From: Lactobacillus crispatus
GTDB lineage: Bacteria > Bacillota > Bacilli > Lactobacillales > Lactobacillaceae
DNA length: 64,000 nt
Direction of reading: 5' to 3'
Assembly (NCBI RefSeq): GCF_018987235.1
Contig: NZ_CP072197.1
Location: 1,178,001-1,242,000 of the forward strand
Part shown: in pieces, positions 15,781 to 24,789 of the stretch
Layout: the number at the start of each line of letters is the position of its first letter
Position numbering within the stretch: position 1 is the first letter of the stretch
Notes under the pieces: generated by a model
The model's database searches: none
What the model was told of the DNA's origin: nothing
What the model saw: the letters and a program-made list of their open reading frames with translations, nothing else
Made by a program: the position numbers and the translations under genes

Positions 15781-16959
15781 ATGAATGATTTTACCAAAGA
15801 TTTTGCTCAAGCTCTATTCAATCCAGACAAAATAAATGATTTATTGCGCAAAGAGCTACAACAGGCTGTTAATAACTTGCTAGAAGCTGAGTTGACTGCC
15901 TTTCTAGGCTATGATCCCTATGCCAGAAATGGCTGGAATACTGGCAATTCTAGAAATGGTGCTTATTTCCGCAAGGTTGATACCCAGTTTGGACCAATTG
16001 AAGTGCAAGTGCCTCGAGACCGCAACGGTCAGTTTCATCAGCACACGCTGCCTGACTACAAGCAGCACTCTGATGTTTTGGAAAGCACGATTATCAAGCT
16101 ATACTCCAAAGGCGTAACTACCAGAGAAATCGCTGACTTGATTGAGAAAATGTATGGCAGTCATTATAGTCCAGCTCAAGTATCAAATATTTCCAAGCAG
16201 ATGCTCCCCAAGATTGAGGCTTATCACAAGCGCAAGCTAAGCGACAAGTTTTTCTGTGTCTATTTGGATGCGACATACCTTCCTTTGCGCCGAGAAACGT
16301 TTGAGCGTGAAGCAGTATATATTGCCATTGGCATTAAACCTAATGGACATAAGGAAGTCATTGACTACTGCATTGCTCCTAGTGAGAACATTGAAGTTTG
16401 GACAGAGATGCTTCAAAACATGAAGTCCAGAGGCTTGAAGCAAGTTGAGCTTTTTCTTTCTGATGGTGTTGTTGGCATGAAAACAGCCTTGGCCAGGACT
16501 TATCCTAAAGCTCATTTTCAACGCTGCCTGGTTCATGTCATGCGCAATATCTGCGCTAAAGTACGCGTCGACGATCGTGAAAAGATCATGAACGAATTCA
16601 AGCAGATACATCAACAGACAAGCAAAAAAGAAGCTGCAGCTGTCTTGCACAAATTCTATGCCAAATGGAATAAAGCTTATAGCCATGTCATCAAAGGTTT
16701 GAAGGAAATTGAGCCCGATCTGCTAGTCTTCTACAATTATCCCAAACAAATCAGAGCTTCAATTTATTCAACCAATATGATTGAATCCTTTAACAACGTC
16801 ATCAAGCGTAAAGCTAAGCCTAAGGCAGAATTTCCAACTGAACAGTCGCTTGATGCATTTATTGGCATCCAGGCAATGAGCTACAATGACCGTTATTTCA
16901 ATCGAATTCATAAAGGCTTTGGTCAGGTTCAGGACACCTTAGAATCCTACTTTGATTAA
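15781..16959 (+). CDS. IS256-family (Transposase_mut) transposase
   Basis: 392 residues, the same protein as at 1429-2607 with no difference seen, including the D (LDATYL), D (LSDGVV) and E (NMIESF) catalytic residues. The frame is intact, so it is probably functional. The only Shine-Dalgarno-like AAGGAG lies in the left arm of the upstream hairpin and there is none just before the ATG, so translation is probably weak or structure-dependent. Confidence 0.96.
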   Translation: MNDFTKDFAQALFNPDKINDLLRKELQQAVNNLLEAELTAFLGYDPYARNGWNTGNSRNGAYFRKVDTQFGPIEVQVPRDRNGQFHQHTLPDYKQHSDVLESTIIKLYSKGVTTREIADLIEKMYGSHYSPAQVSNISKQMLPKIEAYHKRKLSDKFFCVYLDATYLPLRRETFEREAVYIAIGIKPNGHKEVIDYCIAPSENIEVWTEMLQNMKSRGLKQVELFLSDGVVGMKTALARTYPKAHFQRCLVHVMRNICAKVRVDDREKIMNEFKQIHQQTSKKEAAAVLHKFYAKWNKAYSHVIKGLKEIEPDLLVFYNYPKQIRASIYSTNMIESFNNVIKRKAKPKAEFPTEQSLDAFIGIQAMSYNDRYFNRIHKGFGQVQDTLESYFD

Positions 16960-17010
16960 ATAAATAATTAAAAAATCAATTTACGAGAAAGATCTATTTA
17001 CACAAAAGAT

Positions 17011-17038
17011 TTGACAGTTTCATATTTTTATTTATTAT
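17011..17038 (+). promoter_or_regulatory. Hybrid promoter made by IS copy 3
   Basis: TTGACA at 17011-17016 is part of the IS terminal repeat. A 16-nt spacer crosses the IS junction and TATTAT at 17033-17038 lies in the flank. It points at the membrane GNAT gene, with a predicted start near 17045. A second -10, TATAAT at 17055-17060, has no good -35 and may be the native one. Confidence 0.55.
17022..17029. repeat. Target-site duplication, right half, IS copy 3
   Basis: ATATTTTT, matching 15642-15649. Confidence 0.92.
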
Positions 17039-17088
17039 TAAAATACCATATTTTTATAATATTACAATAATCGAATGGAGATAAATAT

Positions 17089-17850
17089 ATGAGAACAAAA
17101 ATCAAAGACGCACTTGCGCTCGGTGCATCAATCATTTGCATTGCTTTATTAATATTTGTATCGTATATACAAATTCAAACTCATGTTTACAAAGGCCTTA
17201 TCTGGTATGGTTTATTAATTTTCATCTTGGCATTTGCATCTGTAATTTACGTCAGAAAACTAATCAAGAATAATGCTAACGATGATCAAAATGATGACTC
17301 AGATGAACAAATGCTAAAATTAAAAGACTTTAATTCACGATACCTAAACGATATTTGGAAAGATGGCTTTACAGCAGAAAAGCCGGAGTGGACTAAATGG
17401 AATGCACCATATTTTAACGACTATACTGCTTACCGGTCCTTTTCTAGTTTCAAGCAAAGCTCGATCACTGAATATTTGTTAAGTCACTCCTGTAAGGCTA
17501 TTACTATAAATGACCAAGCAATAGGGATGGTTTCAAAAAACTGGATTGATAAAACAACCCTTTGGCTTGAAATTGGAATAGTTATTTATAATCCCAATTA
17601 TTGGCATGGTGGCCTTGGAACAAGAGCTTTAGAAAAATGGATTACTGATATATTTTCTGAATATCCTGATTTAGAACACATTGGTTTAACAACCTGGAAT
17701 GGCAATCTAAGAATGATGCATTTAGCTGAAAAAATTGGGCTAAAAAAAGAAGCTCAAATTCGCAGAGTTCGCTATTTTCAAGGCTTTTATTATGACAGCC
17801 TAAAATATGGCGTTTTAAGATCTGAGTGGGAAAAATGCAAAAACAAATAA
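17089..17850 (+). CDS. Membrane-tethered GNAT acetyltransferase
   Basis: A 253-residue protein with two N-terminal membrane helices (about 8-27 and 36-55), a polar linker rich in Asp/Asn (NDDQNDDSDEQ, about 62-74), and a C-terminal RimL-like acetyltransferase domain (about 95-245) with LEIGIVIYNPNYWHGGLGTRALEKWI (CoA loop WHGGLGT) and LTTWNGNLRMMHLAEKIG. The two-helix hairpin would place both ends, and so the enzyme domain, on the same side, most likely the cytoplasm. GNAT domains of this type are usually soluble, so the anchor is unusual. TGGAG lies 8 nt before the ATG. The target is unknown; a membrane or envelope amine is possible. Confidence 0.78.
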   Translation: MRTKIKDALALGASIICIALLIFVSYIQIQTHVYKGLIWYGLLIFILAFASVIYVRKLIKNNANDDQNDDSDEQMLKLKDFNSRYLNDIWKDGFTAEKPEWTKWNAPYFNDYTAYRSFSSFKQSSITEYLLSHSCKAITINDQAIGMVSKNWIDKTTLWLEIGIVIYNPNYWHGGLGTRALEKWITDIFSEYPDLEHIGLTTWNGNLRMMHLAEKIGLKKEAQIRRVRYFQGFYYDSLKYGVLRSEWEKCKNK

Positions 17851-17893
17851 GGATGATATCTTGACAATTTACTGCCAGTTATCATCCTTATTT
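17845..17893. terminator. Bidirectional terminator
   Basis: A perfect 13-bp stem, AAATAAGGATGAT (17845-17857) with ATCATCCTTATTT (17881-17893), between convergent genes. Confidence 0.85.
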
Positions 17894-17902
17894 CAATTTG
17901 TA

Positions 17903-18244
17903 TCAAATATTAAAAGTCATTCCTAGCAAAATAAGCAGTACAATTGCCCAAACAAATCCTGCAATCAATCCCAAAATCCAGGCTAACCACCGCTTCATCT
18001 TCTTACTCAATATTATTGCAGTCAGAACAAACATCGCGCTTTCAGAGATAATTACTGGATAAGTAACCCAAGATCTTAGATTAAAAATTGGTAAAAGAAA
18101 ACTAATAATTGTGGCAGTAGCAACTATAATAGCCGGTACCCTTATAGAAATATTTTCATTAAATGAAACTGCAAAGCCAATAACAATTGCAATAAATAAT
18201 GGTGAGATATTAATAAACGGCATCATACTTTCTTGCATAAGCAT
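17903..18244 (-). CDS. Small four-helix membrane protein of unknown function
   Basis: 113 residues, nearly all hydrophobic: membrane segments at about 12-28, 35-53, 60-78 and 88-110, with one positive loop KKMKRW near 81. I recognise no domain. It is convergent with the membrane GNAT gene and shares its terminator. On the other side it is divergent from the ABC exporter gene. The start could be ATG 18244 (MLMQESMM) or a later Met such as MMPF. Confidence 0.55.
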   Translation of the reverse strand: MLMQESMMPFINISPLFIAIVIGFAVSFNENISIRVPAIIVATATIISFLLPIFNLRSWVTYPVIISESAMFVLTAIILSKKMKRWLAWILGLIAGFVWAIVLLILLGMTFNI

Positions 18245-18317
18245 CCCCTCTAAATCTTTTTATTAAAATAATATCTAATACTATTTTAATTTTCAACAAA
18301 ATATGCTATATTATTTT

Positions 18318-18356
18318 CATCAAAGAAGAAACGACTTAAAATAAGTCACTTTGATG
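18318..18356 (+). promoter_or_regulatory. Nested hairpin in the leader of the ABC exporter gene
   Basis: CATCAAAG (18318-18325) pairs with CTTTGATG (18349-18356), and inside it GACTTA (18333-18338) pairs with TAAGTC (18342-18347). The structure lies just after a TATATT box (18308-18313) and about 20 nt before the start codon. No T run follows, so it is not a terminator. An operator or translational control element is possible. Confidence 0.5.
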
Positions 18357-18376
18357 GGGTCTAGAAAGGTATATTT

Positions 18377-19957
18377 ATGTCACTGAAGTATGCTAACAAA
18401 AAGAAGCTAGCACTTTATGTCTTTTTAGCCTGCATAAGTGCTTGTGGTAATGTCGTTATCGCTTATGTCACGAAGATCATGCTTAATAGCGCCCAATATC
18501 ATCGTGGCTCATTAAAGCAATTAATTTTTATCGCTGCATTAGGAGCAGCATCACTAATCATTATCATGTTTCTCAACTTTGCTTATAGATACTTGCGCTC
18601 CGATATTACGCGTGATATTAACTTGAAGTTAAAAGATAAAACTATTACTTATTTAATTGCTCAACAAAATGACTCGCAAAAAGATGGTCTAAATTTAATG
18701 ACCAATGACCTAAAGCAAATTGAAACACTTAAAATTACAAATGAATTAATGATTATTTCCGAATTTGCTGCTTTTACAATCTCAATTTTTGTCGGTTTAA
18801 TCAATTCTTGGCTTCTAACAATAATCTTCGTTATTGCTACGGTCATCCCGGGATTTATCCAAAAAATTTTCATTAAAGATATTCAAAACAAATCCGCTGT
18901 CTGGGAAAAGCAAAACGCTGAATATACTCAAGCTACTGTTGATGCTATTAACGGATCAAAAACTGCTATGCTATATGACGCACAGATTCCCGTTGTTTCT
19001 TATGTAATTAATCGGGCAAAAGAAATGGAAGATGCCTTGAGAGCATTAAACTACACCCAAGGTGCGATTTCTACATTAATTATTACCATTGCTGATATTT
19101 TCAGCTTTATCATTCCATTCCTAATCGGTGCAATTTTGATGTTCAATGGGCAAATTGGTGCTGGTACTTTAGTAATGATTGTTCAGCTTTCAAATGACTT
19201 CATTAATCCAATTACAATGATTTTTGACCAGCTCAATCAAATTCGCTCAACTAAACCAATTTGGGATAAAGTCGAACAAGCTCTTAAGTTTAAAGGATCT
19301 CCTACTTCAACTGAATCAGCTTCTACTTTTAATGAATTAAAAGTTAAAGACTTATCATACTCAGTAAACAATAAAAACATTTTAAACAAGGTTAACTTTA
19401 ACGTTAAAGCTGGTGAAAAAATACTACTGATGGCACCAAGTGGTTTTGGCAAAACTACCCTCTTAAAGCTTTTAGCTGGGCAATTAACTCCAAGTACTGG
19501 TTCAATTATCATTGACCAAAACAATTTAACCGGCAATTGGCAAAAATCTCATGAACACTTTGGCTACATCAATCAAAAACCATTCATGTTTGATCGCAGT
19601 CTTCTCTTCAATTTAACTCTGGGCCAAAAATATTCCGACAATGAGTTGCAAAATGCAATTAAATCAGCTGGATTAGCAGAGTTTGTTAAGGAAAAAGGCC
19701 TCAATTATCAAATTGGACAAAATGGTAATAATCTATCCGGTGGTCAAATTCAAAGAGTTGAAATAGCTCGTGCAATCTTAGCAAAACGTCCAGTTTTACT
19801 AGCAGACGAAGCTACAAGTGCTTTAGATAATGATTTATCTTTGCAAATTCACAAAACTCTACTAGAAAACTCTAATTTTGCAGTAATTGAAGTTGCTCAT
19901 AAAATTTCCAAACAAGAAAGAGCAATGTTTGATCGAATTATTAACTTAGACAACTAA
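18377..19957 (+). CDS. ABC exporter, fused membrane and ATPase domains
   Basis: A 526-residue half-transporter with six membrane helices over about residues 10-290 and a nucleotide-binding domain over about 310-525. Walker A is APSGFGKTT, the Q-loop lies in NQKPF, the signature is LSGGQIQRVEIARA, Walker B is PVLLADEATSALD and the switch His is in EVAHKI. A dimer would export a drug, lipid or peptide using ATP; family B exporters are the nearest. No peptidase domain is present. It is a single gene, with a leader hairpin upstream and a strong terminator downstream. Confidence 0.87.
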   Translation: MSLKYANKKKLALYVFLACISACGNVVIAYVTKIMLNSAQYHRGSLKQLIFIAALGAASLIIIMFLNFAYRYLRSDITRDINLKLKDKTITYLIAQQNDSQKDGLNLMTNDLKQIETLKITNELMIISEFAAFTISIFVGLINSWLLTIIFVIATVIPGFIQKIFIKDIQNKSAVWEKQNAEYTQATVDAINGSKTAMLYDAQIPVVSYVINRAKEMEDALRALNYTQGAISTLIITIADIFSFIIPFLIGAILMFNGQIGAGTLVMIVQLSNDFINPITMIFDQLNQIRSTKPIWDKVEQALKFKGSPTSTESASTFNELKVKDLSYSVNNKNILNKVNFNVKAGEKILLMAPSGFGKTTLLKLLAGQLTPSTGSIIIDQNNLTGNWQKSHEHFGYINQKPFMFDRSLLFNLTLGQKYSDNELQNAIKSAGLAEFVKEKGLNYQIGQNGNNLSGGQIQRVEIARAILAKRPVLLADEATSALDNDLSLQIHKTLLENSNFAVIEVAHKISKQERAMFDRIINLDN

Positions 19958-19964
19958 AATTTAA

Positions 19965-20005
19965 AAATGACATTGACTGCAAATCATCGTCAATGTCATT
20001 TTTTA
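19965..20005 (+). terminator. Terminator of the ABC exporter gene
   Basis: AAATGACATTGAC pairs with GTCAATGTCATTT, followed by a T run. Confidence 0.88.
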
Positions 20006-20118
20006 TTATCAGTATTACTTTACATAATTTATATTATTGTTTAACTACAAAGATAGTTTTTTCTTTAGTTTACTGTTAAAATTACATTTGCAATAAACAA
20101 AAAATAAGAGGAGTTTTT

Positions 20119-21609
20119 ATGATTTTAACCTGGGATATTATTCGCAGAACAATCGAGATTTTATGGATTATCAATATCGCCTTTGCAGTCTGGACTGTTT
20201 TTCGCAGTCATCGTAGCGTTGTTTCTACTTGGGCTTGGATGTTAGTATTAACTATTTTGCCCGGCATTGGCTTTATTCTATATCTTTTCTTTGGGCGTCA
20301 ACTTTCACATGACGAAATTTTTGCTATTCAAAGTGCTCAAAAAGAGACGCGTAATCGTTATCTCAAAAAACAAAAAGCTATGTTGGCAGAACATGATCTT
20401 TTACCCGAAAAAGAGCGCAAACCACGTGCCCGCATGTTATCAGAGCTGAATTTAAACAACGATGATGCTATTTTAACTTTTGCCAATAAAGTTAAGGTTT
20501 TCACCAGTGGACCCGAGTTGTTTGACCAAATAATTGCTGATCTTAAGCAAGCTAAAACATCGATTAGTTTAGAGTTCTACACTTTTTATAATGATAATCT
20601 AGGAAAGCGTGTCTTACGGGCCTTAGAAGAGGCTTCTGCTAAAGGAGTAAAAGTCAGAGTTATTTATGATGTCTCTGGCTCACGTGGTACTAAACCTGCT
20701 TTTTTTAATCATTTAAGAGAGCTTGGTGGCGAAGCACAGCCTTTCATTTCTACTTCTAAAAAGCATTGGTTTACTACACCACGACTAAATTATCATTTAC
20801 ACCGCAAATTAATCGTAATCGACCATCATATTGGCTATATTGGTGGCTTTAACATCGGTGATCAGTACGTTAATCAATCTAAAAAATTTGGTCATTGGCG
20901 CGATACACATTTACGTGTTGTTGGGCAATCACCTATCCTAATGGAAACACGCTTTGCCATGGATTGGAATACTTCTATCAGACGAACTGCATTACCTAAA
21001 TTTGATCTAAGCGAATTACATGCTTTTACTGTCGAACGTAAAGATCTTGACAACGATGATAACGTAGCAATGCAAATCGTTTCTTCAGGTCCCGATAACC
21101 AACATTATGGCATTCGCCGAGGATATGAGGGCATCATTGCTGGGGCTAAAAACTATATCTATATTCAAACACCCTATTTAATTCCTGAAGAATCCATTTT
21201 AGAAGCATTAATTATTGCTGCTAATAGCGGTGTTGATGTACGCATCATGATCCCTTGCATGCCAGATCATCCCTTTGTTTACCGAGCTACCGAATATTAT
21301 GCAAAATATTTAGTTGCTCATGGCGTTAAAATTTACAAATATAATGATGGCTTCATCCATGCCAAAACAATGGTTTCTGGCTCCAATATCTCATCTGTTG
21401 GTTCAGCCAATCAAGACTTCAGAAGTTATACCTTAAACTTCGAGGTTAACGCTTTTAATTACAATCTTCAATTAACTCAAGAACTTAAACAAATTTTTGA
21501 AAAGGACCTAGCTAGTTGCAGTCTTCTAACTAATGAATACTTTAATCAGCAATCTAAATGGCTTAAGTTTAAACAATACTTTTCACGTCTGTTGGCACCT
21601 ATTTTTTAG
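20119..21609 (+). CDS. cls: Cardiolipin synthase
   Basis: A 496-residue phospholipase D family enzyme that joins two phosphatidylglycerols into cardiolipin and glycerol at the membrane. Two N-terminal membrane helices (about 8-28 and 38-58, ending LFFGRQLS) precede two PLD-type domains. The catalytic HKD motifs are HLHRKLIVID, followed by YIGGFNIGDQY, near 232-242, and FIHAKTMVSG, followed by SVGSANQDFRS, near 412-424. The length is normal for Firmicute Cls. The ribosome site AGAGGAG is 7-8 nt before the ATG. It is monocistronic. Confidence 0.93.
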   Translation: MILTWDIIRRTIEILWIINIAFAVWTVFRSHRSVVSTWAWMLVLTILPGIGFILYLFFGRQLSHDEIFAIQSAQKETRNRYLKKQKAMLAEHDLLPEKERKPRARMLSELNLNNDDAILTFANKVKVFTSGPELFDQIIADLKQAKTSISLEFYTFYNDNLGKRVLRALEEASAKGVKVRVIYDVSGSRGTKPAFFNHLRELGGEAQPFISTSKKHWFTTPRLNYHLHRKLIVIDHHIGYIGGFNIGDQYVNQSKKFGHWRDTHLRVVGQSPILMETRFAMDWNTSIRRTALPKFDLSELHAFTVERKDLDNDDNVAMQIVSSGPDNQHYGIRRGYEGIIAGAKNYIYIQTPYLIPEESILEALIIAANSGVDVRIMIPCMPDHPFVYRATEYYAKYLVAHGVKIYKYNDGFIHAKTMVSGSNISSVGSANQDFRSYTLNFEVNAFNYNLQLTQELKQIFEKDLASCSLLTNEYFNQQSKWLKFKQYFSRLLAPIF

Positions 21610-21617
21610 AAATAATA

Positions 21618-21651
21618 AAACCACGAAGCAAAAACTTCGTGGTATTTTTTT
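21618..21651. terminator. Bidirectional terminator between cls and the TPR gene
   Basis: ACCACGAAG pairs with CTTCGTGGT around a short A-rich loop, with T and A tracts on either side. Confidence 0.88.
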
Positions 21652-22897
21652 ACAGATTATTATAAAGATCCTGCATTTCATCATCTTCTGGAGCTAACTT
21701 AAGATATCTTTCTAGCAGTTGTTTTGTTATTTCATCATTATTTTGTACATTGAAAAAGATTATCATTTGGCGCAAAAAGTCTGGATTATCCTTGAAATCC
21801 GGATAAGCTAGTAAAAATTCGCTCTGTGCTTTCTGAATATCATCCAAATCCTCATATGATAATGCCATATTCCAATGTGCCTGTGGCTCCACGCTTTCCT
21901 CATCTAAGTTACTAAATAAGGCAATATTCTCCTTAGCCTGGTGTTCATGAACATATAGGTTAGATAGCTGCATACGTAAATCACTATTGTCTGGCGCTAC
22001 TTTTAACCCCTTTTCAAGTAAGTCACGAGCTGTATCCAATTCATTCAAATTAGCTGCTGCACGTGCTCCCATTGAATAAAGTGTTTCATCCAGTTCATTG
22101 TACGCTAATCCTGCTTGAGCAGTCCTCAATACTTGTTCATTGTCATGCTGATGATCATAAGCTTGTGCTAATAATGGATACGCATTTACATAGTCAGGAC
22201 TTTGCTCAATCACTTCATCTAAGAACTTAATTGCCTGCTTATCATCACCTACAGATAAGAGAACTAATCCTGCTTCATACTTAGAATCAATATCTAAAAT
22301 ACTATTTGCATGTTCACGAATAACTTTGGCAGCTTCTTCATAATTACCTAATTTGGCAAAAGTCGCAAATAATCTTTGGTACAGATTTACTTCACTAAAA
22401 GTACTTTGACGTTTGATTAAATCTTGATATAACTCAAGTGCTTGTTCATAATTACCACTTAAATATTCAATCTCTGCTAAACCAAATTTAATAGCATCTT
22501 CTTCTGGAGCTAATTGTAGTGCTCGTATTAATTTGTCCTTAGCTGTTTCTATTAAGCCGTTAGTTTGGTAATAATCAGCTTGTACTAATAGACTATCCAA
22601 ATAAGCTGAAGAGCTCTCAGGGACATTATATAAAAGCGACAGACCATCGTCATCATCGCCATCATTTAACATAATCTCTGCCAAGTAAACTTTAAATAAA
22701 TCTTCTTTAGGAAATTTAGCTATTAAAGCTCGATATATTTCTTTTGCTAAATCTGTAAAACCTAAGCCAGTTAGGTTTTCTGCTAAAGATGACAAGACCT
22801 CGGGAGCATCATTATCTAAAGCTTCTTTTAAAAGGTGTTTGTTTTGTGAAAAATCATGATTTTGAATTGCATCTAGTAATTGTTCAGAATAACTCAT
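21650..22897 (-). CDS. Tetratricopeptide repeat protein (YpiA-like)
   Basis: 415 residues made almost wholly of TPR helix pairs, seen as repeated A-x-x-x-L-x-x-A-L-x-x-x-P spacing; for example DKLIRALQLAPEEDAIKFGLAEIEYLSGNYEQALELYQDLI and later KGLKVAPDNSDLRMQLSNLY. No membrane segment is present. TPR arrays bind other proteins; homologues in this position next to hup occur across Lactobacillales and resemble B. subtilis YpiA, but no function is proven. The start ATG 22897 has GGAGG 4 nt upstream; a TTG at 22912 is unlikely. Confidence 0.82.
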   Translation of the reverse strand: MSYSEQLLDAIQNHDFSQNKHLLKEALDNDAPEVLSSLAENLTGLGFTDLAKEIYRALIAKFPKEDLFKVYLAEIMLNDGDDDDGLSLLYNVPESSSAYLDSLLVQADYYQTNGLIETAKDKLIRALQLAPEEDAIKFGLAEIEYLSGNYEQALELYQDLIKRQSTFSEVNLYQRLFATFAKLGNYEEAAKVIREHANSILDIDSKYEAGLVLLSVGDDKQAIKFLDEVIEQSPDYVNAYPLLAQAYDHQHDNEQVLRTAQAGLAYNELDETLYSMGARAAANLNELDTARDLLEKGLKVAPDNSDLRMQLSNLYVHEHQAKENIALFSNLDEESVEPQAHWNMALSYEDLDDIQKAQSEFLLAYPDFKDNPDFLRQMIIFFNVQNNDEITKQLLERYLKLAPEDDEMQDLYNNL

Positions 22898-22925
22898 AAT
22901 ACCTCCAATCAAGTTACCATTGTAC

Positions 22926-22958
22926 TAAAAAAAGACGCCGGAACAAAGTCCAACGTCC
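22926..22958 (-). terminator. Terminator of hup
   Basis: GACGTTGGA pairs with TCCGGCGTC (two G-T pairs), followed by seven T on the minus strand. Confidence 0.8.
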
Positions 22959-22977
22959 TATCACATTAGTTAAGCTA

Positions 22978-23253
22978 TTACTTAACGGCATCCTTAAGAG
23001 CTTTACCTGGCTTAAATGCAGGTACTTCACTAGCTGGGATTTCGATTTCATCACCAGTTTGTGGGTTACGGCCCTTACGAGCAGCACGGTGACGTACTTC
23101 AAAAGTACCAAAACCGATTAATTGTACCTTTTCACCCTTAGCAAGGTTTTCTTGAATTGAATCAAGGATAGCATCAACAGTATTTGCAACTTGCTTCTTA
23201 GTTAACTTAGTTTTTGAAGCAACTTCTGAAACTAATTCAGCCTTATTTGCCAT
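22978..23253 (-). CDS. hup: DNA-binding protein HU
   Basis: A 91-residue nucleoid protein. Helical dimer part [30 protein letters not shown], then the [24 protein letters not shown] arm that bends DNA through a conserved proline, and the final [11 protein letters not shown] helix. It forms dimers that compact the chromosome. A perfect Shine-Dalgarno, AGGAGGTGA, and its own strong terminator suggest high expression. A short GAAC-ATTAG-GTTC palindrome lies in its leader near 23273-23285. Confidence 0.95.
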   Translation of the reverse strand: MANKAELVSEVASKTKLTKKQVANTVDAILDSIQENLAKGEKVQLIGFGTFEVRHRAARKGRNPQTGDEIEIPASEVPAFKPGKALKDAVK

Positions 23254-23354
23254 GAATAATTCACCTCCTGAATTTGAACCTAATGTTCAAAAAATTTTTC
23301 TTTGTTTAAGCTAAACAAGGAAAAATGATCACAACTAATCATGTTCCCTAAAAA

Positions 23355-23402
23355 CAAAAATATCACAAAAACCTTATAACAACAAGGTCTTTGTGATATT
23401 TT
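23355..23402 (-). terminator. Terminator of der
   Basis: A long stem: ATATCACAAA and ACCTT pair with AAGGT and TTTGTGATAT, with a T run on the minus strand. Confidence 0.85.
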
Positions 23403-23411
23403 GCTTATCTT

Positions 23412-24719
23412 TTATTTACGTTTACGTGGCAAAATCTTGATTGGTGTACCCGTAAAATCAAAGTTTTGTCGTAATTGATTAATCAAAAATCGTTCATATG
23501 AGAAGTGCATCAGTTCTGGGTCATTCACAAATACAACAAAAGTCGGTGGATTCGTACTTACTTGGGTCATGTAATAAACACGCAATCTCTTACCCTTCAC
23601 CATTGGAGTTGGAACTAACTTACTTGCTTCAAGCAACAAGTCATTTAAGACACTAGATTGAATTCTTTGATTTTGATTATCATAGACTTCTTTAACCATA
23701 TTAGGAATTTGATCTAATCTTTGACCTGTCTTGGCAGAAACAAAAAGAATAGGAGCATAGTCCAAATATTGAAATTCATCTCTAATTTCACGTTCAAATT
23801 CTTTAGCGCTTGTACTATTCTTTTTCGGCAAATCCCATTTGTTAACGACAATGATGATTCCACGACCCGCCTCGTGAGCATATCCAGCCACATGCTTGTC
23901 TTGTTCTCTAATGCCTGTACTTGCATCGAGGACAAGTAAAACCACGTCTGAACGCTCAATAGCACTCATAGCGCGCATTACAGAGTACTTTTCTGTCTTC
24001 TCATACACTTTGCCTCGTCTTCTGATTCCGGCAGTATCAACGACCTTAAATTTTACACCATCATGAGTAAACGGCGTATCGACAGCATCACGAGTTGTTC
24101 CTTCTTCATTAGCAACAATTACCCGATCTTCACCAAGTAATTTGTTAACAATTGAAGACTTACCTACATTTGGTCGACCAATCACGCTAAAAGAAATAAC
24201 ATCATCAGCTTCAGTATCTTTATCGTCAGGAAAATCATTAACAATCTGATCAAGCAAATCACCAATACCAGTACCATGACTACTTGAAACAGGAATCGGA
24301 TCCCCCAATCCTAAACTATAGAAATCATAAATATCGCTTCGCTGTTCAGGATTATCAGCTTTATTTACAGCTAAAATAACTGGCTTTTTAGTACGGTAAA
24401 GAAGATGAGCTATTCTTTCGTCTAAATCTGTCACGTGATTTACCACATTGGTTAACATCACGATAACATCTGCTTCTTCAATTGCAATTTCTGCTTGAGC
24501 TCTGATTTCTTCCTCGATCTTGCCGCCTTCCCAGGTAATACCACCAGTATCGATCAAATCAAACTTATGCCCCATCCATTCGGCTTGAGCATAATTACGA
24601 TCTCGGGTAACACCGGGTTTGTCCTCAACAATAGCTAAACGTTGATTAATTATTCTATTGAAAAGTGTTGATTTACCAACATTGGGTTGACCAACAATTG
24701 CAACAACTGGTAAAACCAT
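23412..24719 (-). CDS. der: GTPase Der (EngA)
   Basis: 435 residues with two tandem GTPase domains, the hallmark of Der, and a C-terminal KH-like domain. G1 motifs are GQPNVGKST (near 10) and GRPNVGKSS (near 184); DTGG and DTAG are the G3 motifs, NKAD and NKWD the G4 motifs. Der assists assembly of the 50S ribosomal subunit and is essential in many bacteria. The ribosome site AGGAGGG is close to the ATG. Confidence 0.96.
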   Translation of the reverse strand: MVLPVVAIVGQPNVGKSTLFNRIINQRLAIVEDKPGVTRDRNYAQAEWMGHKFDLIDTGGITWEGGKIEEEIRAQAEIAIEEADVIVMLTNVVNHVTDLDERIAHLLYRTKKPVILAVNKADNPEQRSDIYDFYSLGLGDPIPVSSSHGTGIGDLLDQIVNDFPDDKDTEADDVISFSVIGRPNVGKSSIVNKLLGEDRVIVANEEGTTRDAVDTPFTHDGVKFKVVDTAGIRRRGKVYEKTEKYSVMRAMSAIERSDVVLLVLDASTGIREQDKHVAGYAHEAGRGIIIVVNKWDLPKKNSTSAKEFEREIRDEFQYLDYAPILFVSAKTGQRLDQIPNMVKEVYDNQNQRIQSSVLNDLLLEASKLVPTPMVKGKRLRVYYMTQVSTNPPTFVVFVNDPELMHFSYERFLINQLRQNFDFTGTPIKILPRKRK

Positions 24720-24752
24720 TTCTCGCCCTCCTTTACTAATCTAAACATAAAT

Positions 24753-24781
24753 AAAAAAGCCGACTCAAGTCGGCTTTTTTA
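24753..24781 (-). terminator. Terminator of rpsA
   Basis: AAAAGCCGACT pairs with AGTCGGCTTTT with a two-base loop, and ends in a T run. Confidence 0.88.
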
Positions 24782-24789
24782 TAAAATGA

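Larger units (their letters stand above)
15650..17021 (+). mobile_element. IS256-family element (IS1201-like), copy 3, complete
   Basis: 1372 bp, same length as copy 2 but in the opposite orientation. The left inverted repeat starts GAGACTGTAAAATAG at 15650 and the right one ends TTTGACAGTTTC at 17021. The 8-bp direct repeat ATATTTTT flanks it. It inserted between divergent genes (GNAT at 15161-15613 and the membrane GNAT at 17089-17850). Its right end carries an outward-facing TTGACA that lines up with a -10 box in the flank. Confidence 0.96.

Noticed and set aside
1367..17021. IS copies 2 and 3 forming a composite transposon that carries the nucleoside operon
   Set aside because: Each copy has its own matching 8-bp duplication (AGAACTAA and ATATTTTT). 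A composite unit moved as one would show one duplication at its outer ends only.
19434..19460. Walker A of the ABC exporter begins with Ala instead of Gly
   Set aside because: The accepted P-loop pattern allows Ala or Gly at the first position, so APSGFGKTT is normal.
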